NCBI RefSeq assembly: GCF_900100205.1
Contig: NZ_FNEQ01000003.1
Location: forward strand, 372,001-436,000
Length of the DNA: 64,000 bases
Source: Duganella sp. OV510
GTDB lineage: Bacteria > Pseudomonadota > Gammaproteobacteria > Burkholderiales > Burkholderiaceae_D
Direction of reading: 5' to 3'
This document shows, piece by piece, positions 37,584 to 49,705 of this stretch. The stretch's first letter is position 1, and the number at the start of each line of letters is the position of its first letter. A program made the translations under genes and the position numbers. Under the pieces are notes generated by a model that was not told the DNA's origin, did no database searches, and saw only the letters and a program-made list of their open reading frames with translations.

Positions 37584-38849
37584 TTAGTTTCGTACTTCTC
37601 CGTGGCCGAATACCACGTATTTCAGCGAGGTCAGGCCCTCCAGGCCAACCGGGCCGCGTGCGTGCAGCTTGTCGTTGGAGATGCCGATCTCCGCACCCAG
37701 GCCGTACTCAAATCCGTCCGCGAAGCGGGTCGAGGCGTTGATCATCACCGAAGACGAATCCACTTCGCGCAGGAAGCGCATCGCCGCCGAGTGGTCTTCG
37801 GTGATGATCGCTTCGGTGTGCTTGGACGAGTAAGTGTTGATGTGCTCCATCGCTTCGTCCATGTCCGCCACGATTTTTACCGACAGAATCGCCGCCAGGT
37901 ATTCGGTGGACCAGTCTTCCTCCGTCGCCGCCGCCAGGTGCGGGTAGTCTTGCAGGATCGCGGCGGCTTCCCCATCGGCGCGCAGCTCGACCTGTTTGGT
38001 CGCGTACAGCCTGGCCAGTTCTGGCAGCACCAGCGGCGCAATCGCGCGCGCCACCAGCAGCGTTTCCATCGTGTTGCAGGTGCCGTAGCGATGGCACTTG
38101 GCGTTGAAACCGATGTCCAGCGCTTTCTTCAGATCGGCCTTGGCGTCGATGTAGACGTGACAGATGCCGTCCAGGTGTTTGATCATCGGCACCGTGGCTT
38201 CTGCCATCAGCCGCGCGATCAGGCTCTTGCCGCCGCGCGGCACGATCACGTCGACGTATTGCGGCATGGTGATCAGCGCGCCGACAGCGGCGCGGTCGGT
38301 GGTGTCCACCACTTGCACGCCGTTGGCTGGCAGGCCCGCGCCTTCCAGCCCTTGCTTGACCAGTTTCGCCAATGCGCGGTTGCAGTGGATCGCTTCCGAG
38401 CCGCCGCGCAGGATGGTGGCGTTGCCGCTCTTGATGCACAGGCCGGCCGCGTCCACCGTCACGTTCGGGCGCGATTCATAGATGATGCCGATCACGCCCA
38501 GCGGCACGCGCATCTGGCCGACCTGGATGCCGGTCGGGCGGAATTTCAGGCCGGAGATTTCGCCGATCGGGTCCGGCAGCGCGACGATCTGCCGCAAGCC
38601 TTCGACCATCGTGGCAATCGCCTTGTCCGACAGCGCCAGACGGTCCAGCATCGCGGCTTCCAGGCCATTGGCGGCTGCGGCATCCATGTCCAGCTGATTG
38701 GCGGCGCGCAGCGCGTCGGCGTCGCGTTCGATGGCGTCGGCGATCAGCGTCAGCGCGCGGTTGCGCGTTGCCGTGTCGGCGCGGGCCATGCCGCGCGAAG
38801 CCTCGCGCGCCTGCCGGCCCAGTTGTTCCATGTACTGCTTGATGTCCAT
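37584..38849 (-). CDS. proA: Glutamate-5-semialdehyde dehydrogenase (gamma-glutamyl phosphate reductase) ProA
   Basis: 421 residues. It reduces gamma-glutamyl phosphate to glutamate semialdehyde for proline synthesis, using NADPH. Aldehyde-dehydrogenase fold with [21 protein letters not shown], the [10 protein letters not shown] segment, and the catalytic cysteine in CNTMETLLV. The ATG at 38849 has a GGGGA ribosome site; an earlier in-frame ATG (38870) lies inside a palindromic repeat and was rejected. proB is not in the window. Confidence 0.96.
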   Translation of the reverse strand: MDIKQYMEQLGRQAREASRGMARADTATRNRALTLIADAIERDADALRAANQLDMDAAAANGLEAAMLDRLALSDKAIATMVEGLRQIVALPDPIGEISGLKFRPTGIQVGQMRVPLGVIGIIYESRPNVTVDAAGLCIKSGNATILRGGSEAIHCNRALAKLVKQGLEGAGLPANGVQVVDTTDRAAVGALITMPQYVDVIVPRGGKSLIARLMAEATVPMIKHLDGICHVYIDAKADLKKALDIGFNAKCHRYGTCNTMETLLVARAIAPLVLPELARLYATKQVELRADGEAAAILQDYPHLAAATEEDWSTEYLAAILSVKIVADMDEAMEHINTYSSKHTEAIITEDHSAAMRFLREVDSSSVMINASTRFADGFEYGLGAEIGISNDKLHARGPVGLEGLTSLKYVVFGHGEVRN

Positions 38850-38864
38850 TCGTATCCCCTGCAG

Positions 38865-38892
38865 CGTCATTCCGGCGCCGGCCGGAATGACG
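38865..38892. repeat. Single palindromic repeat between holA and proA
   Basis: CGTCATTCCGGC (38865-38876) and GCCGGAATGACG (38881-38892) are exact complements with a 4-base loop. The same start sequence appears in the paired repeat at 35.8 kb, indicating one scattered repeat family. Confidence 0.85.
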
Positions 38893-38898
38893 GCGTGT

Positions 38899-39915
38899 TT
38901 AGCCGCGGGCGACTTTCAGGGCCAGTTGCAGCATGGCGTCCCAGGCATCGCCGGCGTACGCTTTCGCGCGCAGCCCTTTAATCATCTTGTCCACTTGCGC
39001 GGCCTCTTTCATTGCCGCTTCCAGCGTCGGCAGCGAAATGCGGCGCAGCGCCGGGTCCATCATGCGTTCCTTCGGTCCCCAGATGCGATGCTCCTTCAGC
39101 AGCGCACCCAAGGGCCGGCCTTGCGCCATGCCCGCCTTCAGCTTGAGCAGCGTGCGGATTTCCTCCGACACCGCCCACAGCACCAGCGGCAAGGCTTCGC
39201 CCTCGCCTTTCAGGCCATCCAGCATGCGGATCAACCGCGCCGGATCGCCTGCCAGCATCGCCTCACTGAGCTTGAACACATCGTAGCGCGCCACATTCAG
39301 CACCGCTTCGTGTACCTGCTCGTAGCTCAGCTTGCCCGGCTCGTGCAGCAAGGCCAGTTTCTGAATCTCCTGATGGGCCGCAAGCAGATTGCCTTCCACG
39401 CGATCGGCGATGAAATCAATGCTCTGCCGGTCCGCGCTTTGCCCCTGTGCGGCAAGGCGCTGGCCTATCCAATTGGGCAAATGCGCCCGTTCCACCTGCG
39501 GGATGTCGATATACACCGCCGCCTGTTGCAGCGCGGCCACCCAGGCCGCCTTCTGCGTCTGCCAGTCCAGCTTCGGCAGCGTGATCAAAGTCAGGTTGTC
39601 CGGACTCAGATCTTTTACATAGTTTTGCAGCGCCGCGCCGCCATCCTTGCCCGGCTTGCCGGTCGGGATGCGCAGCTCGATCAGCTTTTTATCGCCAAAC
39701 AGCGACAGCGCCTGGTTGGCTGCCAGCAGCTCGCCCCACTTGAAGCTGCGCTCCACGGTCAGCACGTCGCGCTCGGAATAGCCTTGCGCGCGCGCGGTCT
39801 TGCGGATTTTGTCCGCAGCCTCCAGCGCCAGCAAATGTTCATCGCTGGTGATGACGTATAGCTGCGACAGCGATTTGCTCAAATGGCCGTCCAGCGCCTC
39901 CAACCGTAATTGCAT
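38899..39915 (-). CDS. holA: DNA polymerase III delta subunit
   Basis: 338 residues. It opens the sliding clamp as part of the clamp loader. AAA+-like fold without a working P-loop: [24 protein letters not shown] at the start, [13 protein letters not shown], and the C-terminal collar domain ([31 protein letters not shown]). The preceding gene is lptE, 9 bases away; the order leuS-lptE-holA-proA is conserved in betaproteobacteria. Confidence 0.93.
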   Translation of the reverse strand: MQLRLEALDGHLSKSLSQLYVITSDEHLLALEAADKIRKTARAQGYSERDVLTVERSFKWGELLAANQALSLFGDKKLIELRIPTGKPGKDGGAALQNYVKDLSPDNLTLITLPKLDWQTQKAAWVAALQQAAVYIDIPQVERAHLPNWIGQRLAAQGQSADRQSIDFIADRVEGNLLAAHQEIQKLALLHEPGKLSYEQVHEAVLNVARYDVFKLSEAMLAGDPARLIRMLDGLKGEGEALPLVLWAVSEEIRTLLKLKAGMAQGRPLGALLKEHRIWGPKERMMDPALRRISLPTLEAAMKEAAQVDKMIKGLRAKAYAGDAWDAMLQLALKVARG

Positions 39916-39924
39916 GCGGCGCCT

Positions 39925-40539
39925 TTACTGAATCGGCACAGCCGGCGGGATGGTCGACGGCTGCGCCGATGGCTGCTTGTCGGCCGGCAGCGGTGCTGCG
40001 CCAGGCGGCGGCAGCGACACGCCGGCCGTCTTGACGGCAGCGATGCGGCGCATCATCTGCTGTACCAGGTCGGTTTGCATGTCCTTGTACAGCAGCGCTT
40101 CTTCCTGCTCCTTGGCCAGCAGCTGGGTTTCGTTAAAGTCGATCGGGCGCGTCAGCGTGATTTGCGTTGGCGCCAGCAGCTCCTTGCCCTGCTTGTCGAC
40201 AATGCGGAAGATGATGTTATACGTCAGCAGGTACTGACGCACGCGGCCATTGCTGTTCAGCGACAGAATGGTCTTGGTCTTGGTCTTTTCCGGATTGGAC
40301 AAGACCTCGACCACGCCATCGGCTTCTTTCGGACTGCTGACCACCGTGGTGCCGCCGTTGGCGCGGATGTTGCGCTTCAAATCAATCGCCAATGGCGACG
40401 CCTCCGGCAGCCCCACATAGATGGTCGGGAACGGCAGCGTGTAATGGCCGCCATCGCCGCGCAGGTGGAAACCGCAGCCCGACAGCGTCAGCGACGTTGC
40501 CAGCAATGCCGCACACAAAAACTTCGAAGTAGTCGCCAT
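39925..40539 (-). CDS. lptE: LPS-assembly lipoprotein LptE
   Basis: 204 residues. Lipoprotein signal ending LTLSGCGFHLRG, the near-invariant LptE start (Cys near 22). It plugs the LptD barrel and helps insert LPS into the outer membrane. The C-terminal 35 residues are Pro/Ala-rich and probably unstructured, longer than in E. coli. Eight bases after leuS stops, on the same strand. Confidence 0.94.
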   Translation of the reverse strand: MATTSKFLCAALLATSLTLSGCGFHLRGDGGHYTLPFPTIYVGLPEASPLAIDLKRNIRANGGTTVVSSPKEADGVVEVLSNPEKTKTKTILSLNSNGRVRQYLLTYNIIFRIVDKQGKELLAPTQITLTRPIDFNETQLLAKEQEEALLYKDMQTDLVQQMMRRIAAVKTAGVSLPPPGAAPLPADKQPSAQPSTIPPAVPIQ

Positions 40540-40547
40540 AGCTCTCT

Positions 40548-43298
<2,751 letters not shown>

Positions 43299-43300
43299 CT

Positions 43301-43810
43301 ATGCCAACCTTGCCTCCAGCTATCGTTGCCGCCCTGCGCCATGCTCATCCTGAACGTGATTTCCTGTTACTCAGCGCCAGCATCAGCCGAAAGCTGCACC
43401 ACGAACTTGCGACACTGATTGCCAACGGCAAGCATCACACTAGTTGCACAATCTTTCTCTGTACGCTGGGCGGTGATTCCGACGCCGGTTACCGCATCGC
43501 GCGCTGCCTGCAGGACCATTACGTGCACATCCGCCTGGTTATCACAAGCTATTGCAAAAGCGCCGGCACGCTAATCGCTATCGGCGCTCATGAACTTGCC
43601 ATTGGCGATTTGGGCGAGTTAGGACCGCTGGACATGCAAATCGCAAAGCCTACCGAATTATTGGAGCATGGTTCAGTACTGGACATTGCCCAAGCATTGG
43701 AGGCAATTTCTGCACATACACGGAGCGTGTTTTTCAAAGTCCTTATCGAAATACGCCAGCAAGGCCATTTATCGACACCAATAGCAGGAGAAATGGCCGC
43801 CTGTAATTGA
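43301..43810 (+). CDS. Shortened SDH/ClpP-fold serine protease-like protein
   Basis: 169 residues. It matches the N-terminal half of the SDH-type serine proteinase family (ClpP/SppA-like fold): FLCTLGGDSDAGYRIARCLQ, the nucleophile Ser87 in SYCKSAGT, and LGELGPLDMQIAKPTE. Full members have about 280-300 residues; this ORF stops at GHLSTPIAGEMAACN, before the C-terminal helices, and no other frame nearby continues the fold. A GGAG ribosome site precedes the ATG. It stands in a patch less GC-rich than its neighbours, which suggests transfer and decay, or a naturally short form. Confidence 0.72.
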   Translation: MPTLPPAIVAALRHAHPERDFLLLSASISRKLHHELATLIANGKHHTSCTIFLCTLGGDSDAGYRIARCLQDHYVHIRLVITSYCKSAGTLIAIGAHELAIGDLGELGPLDMQIAKPTELLEHGSVLDIAQALEAISAHTRSVFFKVLIEIRQQGHLSTPIAGEMAACN

Positions 43811-43823
43811 TAGAGCGGAGGCA

Positions 43824-43979
43824 GTGGAACTTTTTAACTACGTCAGTTGTCCAAGCCAGGAAGAGACTGACGCTTCCCAGTTCCTTGAGCAGTTTATGAC
43901 GGATCAGGCAGAATTTGCTCCCGCCTTCATCGACGATAATATAAATATAGCAGGAGGTTCCTATGCAACGACGCATTAG
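43824..43979 (+). CDS. Possible acidic micro-ORF (51 aa)
   Basis: GTG-initiated ORF in a different frame from the protease: starts VELFNYVSCPSQEETDASQF, acidic, with EQFMTDQAEFAPAFIDD. A GGAGG lies only 2 bases before the GTG, which is too close for an ideal start. It overlaps the next micro-ORF by 17 bases. It may be a real small gene or the relic of the protease 3' end. No family recognised. Confidence 0.3.
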   Translation: MELFNYVSCPSQEETDASQFLEQFMTDQAEFAPAFIDDNINIAGGSYATTH

Positions 43980-44136
43980 TCTGCTGGAATTAATAAGCCA
44001 ACAGACAGACTATCGGCAAAATGCCGCTTTGATGGAAAAGAGGATGAAAGTCATAGGAGATTTTGCAGATAGCATGCAAAAAATCAGAGAGATGAGTTAC
44101 TTTACTTCCTCCCATACGGATATCAAAGAGCGATAA
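43963..44136 (+). CDS. Small protein, 57 aa, unknown function
   Basis: Starts MQRRISLLELISQQTDYRQN, is mainly helical and mildly basic, with no signal peptide. A perfect AGGAGG lies 5 bases before the ATG, the strongest ribosome site in this part. Its stop is one base before the TTG start of the AraC-type gene, so the two are probably coupled. Composition is AT-richer than the neighbours. No family recognised. Confidence 0.62.
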   Translation: MQRRISLLELISQQTDYRQNAALMEKRMKVIGDFADSMQKIREMSYFTSSHTDIKER

Positions 44137-44137
44137 A

Positions 44138-44911
44138 TTGTTTTATAAAGAGTACCCACCTCACCCGGCGCTGGCGGCGCATGTGGCCTGCGTCTGGGCG
44201 GCGCGGGCCCCGGGCGGCGCGCAGGCGCACCGGGTGTTGCCGGATAATTGTGTGGATATTCTGTGGCAGGATGGCGGGCAGGCCGGCTTTGCTGTGGGGA
44301 TGATGTCGTCAGCGATACTGGTGGCCAGCGAGCGGCCGGTGTGGACCCTGGCGGTGCGCTTCAAGCCGGGCATGGCGGGCGCTTTCCTGCAAGCGCCTCT
44401 GCAGGAAATCACCGACCAGCGCGCGGATATCGATCTGCTGTGGGGACGCAGCGATGCGGACCGGCTCAGCGATGCACTGTGGACCAGCGAGGCGCCGCTG
44501 CGCATGCGCCTGGCGCTGATCGAGCGGGAGTTGCTGCGCCGCTTGCGGGCGGCGAGCGCCGACGCGTCCGGCCCGGCCGGCACGCCGGCGCTGGTGCTGC
44601 GGGCGTTGGCGACGCTGGAGGATAGCGGCGGCGAGGTGCGCGTCGAGGCGCTGGCGACGCAGTTGAACGTATCACGACAACACCTTGCGGCGCAGTTCCG
44701 CCAGCATGTCGGCCTGTCGCCCAAGCTGTTTGCGCGGATCTGCCGCTTCCGCCAGGCCACGGCGGCGATCAAGGCGGCGCCATCGCCCGACTGGACACAA
44801 CTGGCGCTGGAATGCGGCTACTTCGACCAATCCCACCTGATCCACGATTTCCAGGAATTTGCCGGCAGCGCGCCCGAGCGATTCCATTTTTCCAATCAAA
44901 CCCTTGCCTGA
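44138..44911 (+). CDS. AraC family regulator with DUF6597-like N-terminus
   Basis: 257 residues, read from a TTG start because no earlier ATG fits and the family begins with YPPHPALAAHVACVW. N-terminal region ALAVRFKPGMAGAFLQ and a double helix-turn-helix C-terminus (VEALATQLNVSRQHLAAQF; LALECGYFDQSHLIHDFQEF). The TTG comes one base after the small ORF's stop. The next gene, a VOC-family protein, follows 39 bases later and may be its target. Confidence 0.85.
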   Translation: MFYKEYPPHPALAAHVACVWAARAPGGAQAHRVLPDNCVDILWQDGGQAGFAVGMMSSAILVASERPVWTLAVRFKPGMAGAFLQAPLQEITDQRADIDLLWGRSDADRLSDALWTSEAPLRMRLALIERELLRRLRAASADASGPAGTPALVLRALATLEDSGGEVRVEALATQLNVSRQHLAAQFRQHVGLSPKLFARICRFRQATAAIKAAPSPDWTQLALECGYFDQSHLIHDFQEFAGSAPERFHFSNQTLA

Positions 44912-44949
44912 TGTGCCAAGATGTTGTTTTGACTATCTGGAGGCACACA

Positions 44950-45318
44950 ATGATTAACGGACTGCGCACCGCCATCTACCCGGTAGCCGACCTGGCCAAG
45001 GCCAAAGAGTGGTACACCAAGGTGTTTGGCGTCGAACCTTATTTCGACCAGCCCTTCTATGTCGGCTACAACGTCGGCGGTTTCGAGCTGGGCCTGCTGC
45101 CGGATGGCGGCACGCCCGCCAAGGCCGGCGCGCTGGTGTACTGGGGCGTGGCGGATATCGAAGCGGAAGTCGCCCGCATCACCGCGCTGGACGCCACCAT
45201 CCACGGCGCCATTCAAGAGGTTGGCGAGAATATCAAAACGGTCGAACTGGCCGACCCGTTCGGCAATCTGCTTTGCCTGATCTACAACCCGCACTTCGAT
45301 TTGAAAGCGGTGCGCTAG
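44950..45318 (+). CDS. VOC (glyoxalase/bleomycin-resistance fold) family protein
   Basis: 122 residues, two beta-alpha-beta-beta-beta modules: AIYPVADLAKAKEWYTKVFG and VELADPFGNLLCLIYNPHF. A metal-dependent small-molecule enzyme or binding protein; substrate unknown. The ATG at 44950 has GGAGG seven bases before it; an in-frame extension to 44812 overlaps the AraC gene and was rejected. Confidence 0.9.
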   Translation: MINGLRTAIYPVADLAKAKEWYTKVFGVEPYFDQPFYVGYNVGGFELGLLPDGGTPAKAGALVYWGVADIEAEVARITALDATIHGAIQEVGENIKTVELADPFGNLLCLIYNPHFDLKAVR

Positions 45319-45362
45319 CGATTGTGGGAAAATACTGCCTCTGCAAACAAAGAGGTAGTCCC

Positions 45363-46199
45363 ATGTCCCGCCGTAACGCCAATCTGATTAAAACGCCCGA
45401 GCAAATGGTGCAAGCCCGCGTCGCCGCCCAACTGGCGGCCGACGTGCTGACCATGATCGCTCCCCACGTCAAGCCGGGCGTGACCACGGCCTACCTCGAC
45501 CAGCTGTGCAACGACTACATCGTCAATGTGCAGCAGGCGATACCGGCCAACGTCGGCTACGGCGGCTTCCCGGCCACCGTGTGCAGCTCGGTCAACCATG
45601 TGGTGTGCCACGGTATTCCGTCGGCAACGCAGGTGCTGAAGAACGGCGACATCATCAACATCGACGTGGCCGTCATCAAGGATGGCTGGCACGGCGACAC
45701 CAGCCGCATGTACTACGTCGGCGAACCGTCCAAGCCAACCCGCAAGCTGGTCGAAACGACCTATGCGGCGATGTGGGCCGGCATCCGCGCGGTCAAGCCG
45801 AAAGCCACTTTAGGCGACGTCGGCTTCGCGATCCAGACCGTGGCCGAGAAAGCCGGCTACAGCGTGGTGCTGGATTACTGCGGCCACGGCATCGGCCAGG
45901 TCTACCACGAAGATCCGCAGGTGACGCACTACGGCCGTCCAGGCCAGGGCATGGTGCTGAAGCCGGGCATGCTGTTCACCATCGAGCCGATGATCAACGC
46001 CGGCAAGGCGGCAACCAAGGAATTGAGCGACGGCTGGACCGTCGAGACGCGCGACAAATCGCTGTCGGCGCAATGGGAACACATGGTGCATGTGACCGAA
46101 ACCGGCTTCGAGGTGCTGACGCTGGCGCCAGGCGAAACCGGCGCCAAGGCGAATATCCCGAACGCCGTGCCGGCTGGCGTGGAAATCAGCGCAGCGTAA
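45363..46199 (+). CDS. map: Type I methionine aminopeptidase
   Basis: 278 residues. It removes the initiator Met from new proteins. The pita-bread fold has its five metal ligands in order: NIDVAVIKDGWHGDTS (two Asp), CGHGIGQVYHEDPQV (His), MLFTIEPMINAG (Glu) and a late EHMVHVTETG-type Glu. Two catalytic His are visible. A longer frame to 45009 crosses the VOC gene and was rejected. The stop overlaps the barstar gene's 3' end on the other strand by 14 bases. Confidence 0.97.
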   Translation: MSRRNANLIKTPEQMVQARVAAQLAADVLTMIAPHVKPGVTTAYLDQLCNDYIVNVQQAIPANVGYGGFPATVCSSVNHVVCHGIPSATQVLKNGDIINIDVAVIKDGWHGDTSRMYYVGEPSKPTRKLVETTYAAMWAGIRAVKPKATLGDVGFAIQTVAEKAGYSVVLDYCGHGIGQVYHEDPQVTHYGRPGQGMVLKPGMLFTIEPMINAGKAATKELSDGWTVETRDKSLSAQWEHMVHVTETGFEVLTLAPGETGAKANIPNAVPAGVEISAA

Positions 46200-46503
46200 G
46201 TTTCAGCGCCGGCTTCTCGCCGTAGTCTTCGTAGCGTTCATTGAGGCCGGCCACGCAGTAGGTGACTTCTTCGAGGATGTCCTGCTGCATGGCGGCGGCG
46301 TCCTTGATGACGATCTCCAGCACCTCGTTCGGCTTCAGGCGGAACTTGCTCATGCTGTCGTCATCGCGCAGGTAGCTCAGGCAATCCACCCAGGCGTCCA
46401 TGCTGTTGCCGTAGGTGTCGGGAAAGCCCATCGCCGCCTTGCACGCGGCGTGGAAAGTGTCGGTATCCTTGATGGCTGCGCCATTCAGTTCTGCGGTTGC
46501 CAT
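46186..46503 (-). CDS. Barstar-like (RNase inhibitor fold) protein
   Basis: 105 residues. The middle MGFPDTYGNSMDAWVDCLSYLRDDDS matches the barstar pattern (Tyr-Gly-x-Asn-x-Asp-Ala-x-x-Asp-Cys-Leu) that plugs the barnase active site. No barnase is encoded nearby, so it may guard against foreign RNases or have another use. It starts two bases... directly before the exbD stop on the same strand, possibly as the tail gene of the exbB-exbD message, and its 3' end overlaps map. Confidence 0.85.
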   Translation of the reverse strand: MATAELNGAAIKDTDTFHAACKAAMGFPDTYGNSMDAWVDCLSYLRDDDSMSKFRLKPNEVLEIVIKDAAAMQQDILEEVTYCVAGLNERYEDYGEKPALKLTLR

Positions 46504-46929
46504 TTACTTCTTCTCCTTGGGATCGGTGACGAAGCCCAATTTCGTTAATCCATTGCTCTGCGCGGCGGCCATCACCTGCGCCACCACTTCGTAGCGCGTG
46601 TCCTTGTCGGCGCGCAGCTGCAGTTCCGGTTGCGGTTGCAGCCTGGCCGCTTCGACCAGGCGCGCAGTCAGCGCATCCTGTTCGACCGGATCGTTATTCC
46701 AGAATATCTTGCCCTTGCTGTCGATCGACAGCGTGACGGTCGCCGCCGGCGCGGATTCCGCCGCCGGCGCTTGCGCCTTTGGCAGTTCCAGTTGCACCGA
46801 GCCGGTGAACATTGGCGCCGCCAGGATGAAGATCACCAGCAGCACCAGCATCACGTCCACCATCGGCGTAACGTTGATGTCAGCCATTGGGCCGGGATTG
46901 CGGTGGTGGTTGAATGCGCCGAAGGCCAT
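46504..46929 (-). CDS. exbD: ExbD/TolR family biopolymer transport protein
   Basis: 141 residues. One N-terminal membrane helix (MVDVMLVLLVIFILAAP) containing the essential Asp that carries protons, preceded by MADINVTPMVD. It works with ExbB to energise TonB (or TolQ-R for Tol-Pal). The ATG at 46929 follows exbB by four bases; an earlier ATG lies inside exbB. No tonB or tolA is adjacent. Confidence 0.92.
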   Translation of the reverse strand: MAFGAFNHHRNPGPMADINVTPMVDVMLVLLVIFILAAPMFTGSVQLELPKAQAPAAESAPAATVTLSIDSKGKIFWNNDPVEQDALTARLVEAARLQPQPELQLRADKDTRYEVVAQVMAAAQSNGLTKLGFVTDPKEKK

Positions 46930-46933
46930 GATC

Positions 46934-47599
46934 TTACTTGGTAAGGTAAGCGTGCAGGTCGTGGGCGAAGGCATCCAGTTCGGCCAGCGTCAGGCGGTTG
47001 ACGCGGTTGAAGCCGTTGTACGCCAGCACGGCTGGAATCGCCACGGTCAGGCCGATGGCAGTCATCACCAGCGCCTCGCCCACCGGGCCGGCCACTTTGT
47101 CGATCTGCACCGTGCCGTGCGACGACACATTCGCCAGCGCATGGTAGATGCCCCACACCGTGCCGAGCAGGCCGACAAACGGCGCCGTAGCGCCAATCGA
47201 CGCCAGCAGGGTCAGGCCGCCCTCAAGGCGGTTGGTGGAACGTTGAATCGCATCGCGCAGCACCCGCGTGATTTGCGCCGGACGATCCATTTCGCCGCCC
47301 AGCGACGGCCTGGTCGCCGCCTTCAGTTGGGCCGCGCCCTGCTCCGCCAGCGGCAGGAAAATCTTTTCAGCATCGGCCAGCGCCAGGCCGGCCACGCCAT
47401 CCTGCATGCTCGGCGCATCCCAGAACGCTTGCACCGCCGGCGCGCTGCGGCGGATGCGGTACGCCGCAAACGCCTTGGACAGGATGAAGAACCAGCTGAC
47501 CAGCGACATCGCCAGCAGCACAAACGCTACCGCGTGGCTGATGGCATCGCCCTGCTCCCAGAAACGGGACAGCGTGAACTGGCTGGCGGCTGGGTTCAT
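46934..47599 (-). CDS. exbB: ExbB/TolQ/MotA family proton channel protein
   Basis: 221 residues, three membrane helices; the conserved [22 protein letters not shown] sits in helix 2 and [19 protein letters not shown] in helix 3. It forms the pentameric channel that powers TonB-dependent receptors. Its start overlaps the dapB stop (ATGA) and exbD follows, so dapB-exbB-exbD-barstar may be one message. Confidence 0.93.
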   Translation of the reverse strand: MNPAASQFTLSRFWEQGDAISHAVAFVLLAMSLVSWFFILSKAFAAYRIRRSAPAVQAFWDAPSMQDGVAGLALADAEKIFLPLAEQGAAQLKAATRPSLGGEMDRPAQITRVLRDAIQRSTNRLEGGLTLLASIGATAPFVGLLGTVWGIYHALANVSSHGTVQIDKVAGPVGEALVMTAIGLTVAIPAVLAYNGFNRVNRLTLAELDAFAHDLHAYLTK

Positions 47600-48402
47600 T
47601 GGTCTTTCAGGCCCAGCACATCGTACATGTCGAACAGGCCGGTCGGCTTGTCGGCCAGGTAGCGGCAGGCGCGCAGTGCGCCATGCGCGTAGGTCACGCG
47701 GCTGCTGGACTTGTGGCTGATCTCGATGCGCTCGCCAATGCCGGCAAACAGCACGGTGTGGTCGCCAACGATGTCGCCGCCACGGATGGTGGCGAAGCCG
47801 ATCGACGACGGGTCGCGCTCGCCGGTCACGCCTTCACGCGCGAACACGCCGTGTTCCTTCAGGTCGCGGCCCAGCGCATCGGCAATCACCTCGCCCATTT
47901 TCAGCGCGGTGCCCGACGGGGCATCAACCTTGAAGCGGTGGTGGGCTTCAACGATTTCGATATCGTAGCCGGTCGACAGCGCCTTGGCGGCCTGCTCCAG
48001 CAGCTTCATGGTGACGTTGACGCCCACCGAGAAGTTCGGCGAGAACACGATGGCGGTTTTCTTCGCTGCTGCGACGATGGCGGCCTTGCCGGCATCATCA
48101 AAACCGGTGGTGCCGATGACCAGCTTGATGCCGTGTTCGGCGCAATATTTCAGGTGTTCCAGTGTCGCTTCCGGACGGGTGAAGTCGATCAGGTATTGCG
48201 CGCCCGCCAGGCCTTTATCGAACGCCGATTCCACCGCCACGCCGGCCGGCTTGCCGAGGAAGGCGGCGGCGTCAGGCTGCTCGGAACCGGCGCGGTCCAG
48301 CGCGCCCGACAGGCGGGCGTCGTCGGCGTTCTGCACGGCTTCGATCAGGATGCGGCCCATGCGGCCGCCGGCGCCGGCAATGGCGATGTTCATGTGCGTC
48401 AT
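47596..48402 (-). CDS. dapB: 4-hydroxy-tetrahydrodipicolinate reductase
   Basis: 268 residues. It reduces 4-hydroxytetrahydrodipicolinate on the lysine/diaminopimelate pathway, feeding cell-wall synthesis. [11 protein letters not shown] binds NAD(P)[18 protein letters not shown] holds the catalytic His and Lys. The ATG at 48402 has AGGGA 8 bases before it; an in-frame extension to 48459 lacks a ribosome site. bamE lies 13 bases upstream. Confidence 0.97.
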   Translation of the reverse strand: MTHMNIAIAGAGGRMGRILIEAVQNADDARLSGALDRAGSEQPDAAAFLGKPAGVAVESAFDKGLAGAQYLIDFTRPEATLEHLKYCAEHGIKLVIGTTGFDDAGKAAIVAAAKKTAIVFSPNFSVGVNVTMKLLEQAAKALSTGYDIEIVEAHHRFKVDAPSGTALKMGEVIADALGRDLKEHGVFAREGVTGERDPSSIGFATIRGGDIVGDHTVLFAGIGERIEISHKSSSRVTYAHGALRACRYLADKPTGLFDMYDVLGLKDQ

Positions 48403-48415
48403 GCTTGAATCCCTG

Positions 48416-49057
48416 TTATTTCTTGTCGTTGCTGATCGTCGCTTCCACCGGGGCGGCATTGGCCTTGTCCGGGCCGGACGGCAGCGGCGCGGCTGGCGCC
48501 GGCTTGGACAGCGCGGCTTCCTGGGCCGCTTCCTTCTTGGCGTTCGGCGTCGGGCCGGCGATGCGGGCGATGTATTCTTTCTCGGTCGGCAGGTTGCCGC
48601 CTTCCCAGCGCTCGACCTTGCTTTCCTTGTCGAAGAACACGATCACGCGGCTGGTGGTGATTTCGCCGTTGCCCTTGACCAGGCGGAAAGCATAGTCCCA
48701 GCGGTTACCGTGGAACGGATCGGTCAGCAGCGCGGTGCCGAAGATGAAGCGGACCTGGTCCTGCGTCATCCCGACTTTCAATTGCGCCAACATTTCTTCC
48801 GATACGAAGTTACCCTGCTGGATGTCCGGACGATACGGCGAGAAGAACCACATGAAGCGCTGCAAGCGCGTGATGGTGGTGGTTTGCGCGCCCTTGCTGG
48901 CGTCCAGCGTCGGCTCGTGGTCTTTTACCTCGGTGGATTTCTCGCCCAGCGTGGTTTTGGTCGCGCAGCCGCCCAGCGCCAGCGCAACGCACGCAGCGGC
49001 GGCGACAGGAGTGAAACGGTGCAACAAAGACTGCGAAAAAGCCTGGGTGACGCGCAT
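48416..49057 (-). CDS. bamE: Outer-membrane assembly lipoprotein BamE
   Basis: 213 residues. Lipobox LALGGCATK near residue 31, then the SmpA/OmlA fold: [50 protein letters not shown]. It supports BamA in inserting outer-membrane proteins. The C-terminal ~45 residues are Ala/Pro-rich and longer than in E. coli. It is divergent from fur, a layout common in betaproteobacteria. GAGGA precedes the ATG. Confidence 0.96.
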   Translation of the reverse strand: MRVTQAFSQSLLHRFTPVAAAACVALALGGCATKTTLGEKSTEVKDHEPTLDASKGAQTTTITRLQRFMWFFSPYRPDIQQGNFVSEEMLAQLKVGMTQDQVRFIFGTALLTDPFHGNRWDYAFRLVKGNGEITTSRVIVFFDKESKVERWEGGNLPTEKEYIARIAGPTPNAKKEAAQEAALSKPAPAAPLPSGPDKANAAPVEATISNDKK

Positions 49058-49082
49058 AAATGTCCTCAATCTGGTCAAGCGG

Positions 49083-49117
49083 GAGTGCTTTGCAAAACGC
49101 TATATCATAAAGCACTC
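49083..49117. repeat. 9-bp inverted repeat in the bamE leader
   Basis: GAGTGCTTT (49083-49091) and AAAGCACTC (49109-49117) pair exactly around a 17-base loop, just upstream of bamE. A possible bamE -10 box (TATGAT on the minus strand) lies in the loop region, so it may be an operator or a leader hairpin. The order of the arms is opposite to the CIRCE heat-shock element. Confidence 0.45.
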
Positions 49118-49276
49118 GCTGCGGGATGGGGCATTATCCGCCAAAACAAGTGCAAATCTTTGTAAATGAACCGAGTTGCAAGCAATTTTATCTAATGCGC
49201 ATCAGTGGTGCGGAGCCGGTCGGAGTACGTTAAACTAACGCCTAGCTATTCGCCAACCACATTAAGAGTCACGACC

Positions 49277-49705
49277 ATGGGTAATAATCCTGCCGATCTG
49301 AAGGCCAGCGGCCTCAAAGCCACGTTGCCACGCATTAAAATCCTGGATATCTTCCAGAATAGTGAAGTGCGCCACCTGACCGCCGAGGATGTCTACAAGA
49401 TCCTGCTGGCGGACAATATGGATGTGGGCCTGGCCACCGTCTACCGCGTGCTGACCCAGTTCGAGCAGGCCGGCCTGCTGAACCGCAACCACTTTGAAAC
49501 CGGCAAGGCCATCTTCGAGCTGAACGCCGGCTCGCACCATGACCACCTGGTATGCATGGACTGTGGCCGTGTGGAAGAATTCTTCGACGAGGCGATTGAA
49601 GAACGCCAGAACGCCATCGCCAAGGAGCGAGGCTTCAAGATCGCCGAGCACGCACTGGCGATCTACGGCAACTGCACCAAGACCGCCTGCCCGCACCGCC
49701 CCTAG
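49277..49705 (+). CDS. fur: Ferric uptake regulator Fur
   Basis: 142 residues. Winged helix ([43 protein letters not shown]) and dimer domain with metal sites [16 protein letters not shown] and a C-terminal [11 protein letters not shown] cysteine pair. With Fe(II) it represses iron-uptake genes such as TonB receptors and exbB-exbD. An in-frame extension upstream (49205) is not like Fur. Its stop overlaps the hrcA stop on the other strand. Confidence 0.97.
   Translation: MGNNPADLKASGLKATLPRIKILDIFQNSEVRHLTAEDVYKILLADNMDVGLATVYRVLTQFEQAGLLNRNHFETGKAIFELNAGSHHDHLVCMDCGRVEEFFDEAIEERQNAIAKERGFKIAEHALAIYGNCTKTACPHRP

Noticed and set aside
43743..43976. 77-codon minus-strand ORF opposite the micro-ORFs
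   Set aside because: No ribosome site, and the plus strand here has a perfect AGGAGG-led ORF.
49083..49117. Possible CIRCE heat-shock operator near hrcA
   Set aside because: CIRCE is TTAGCACTC-N9-GAGTGCTAA; here the arms are in the opposite order (GAGTGCTTT first) with a 17-base gap.
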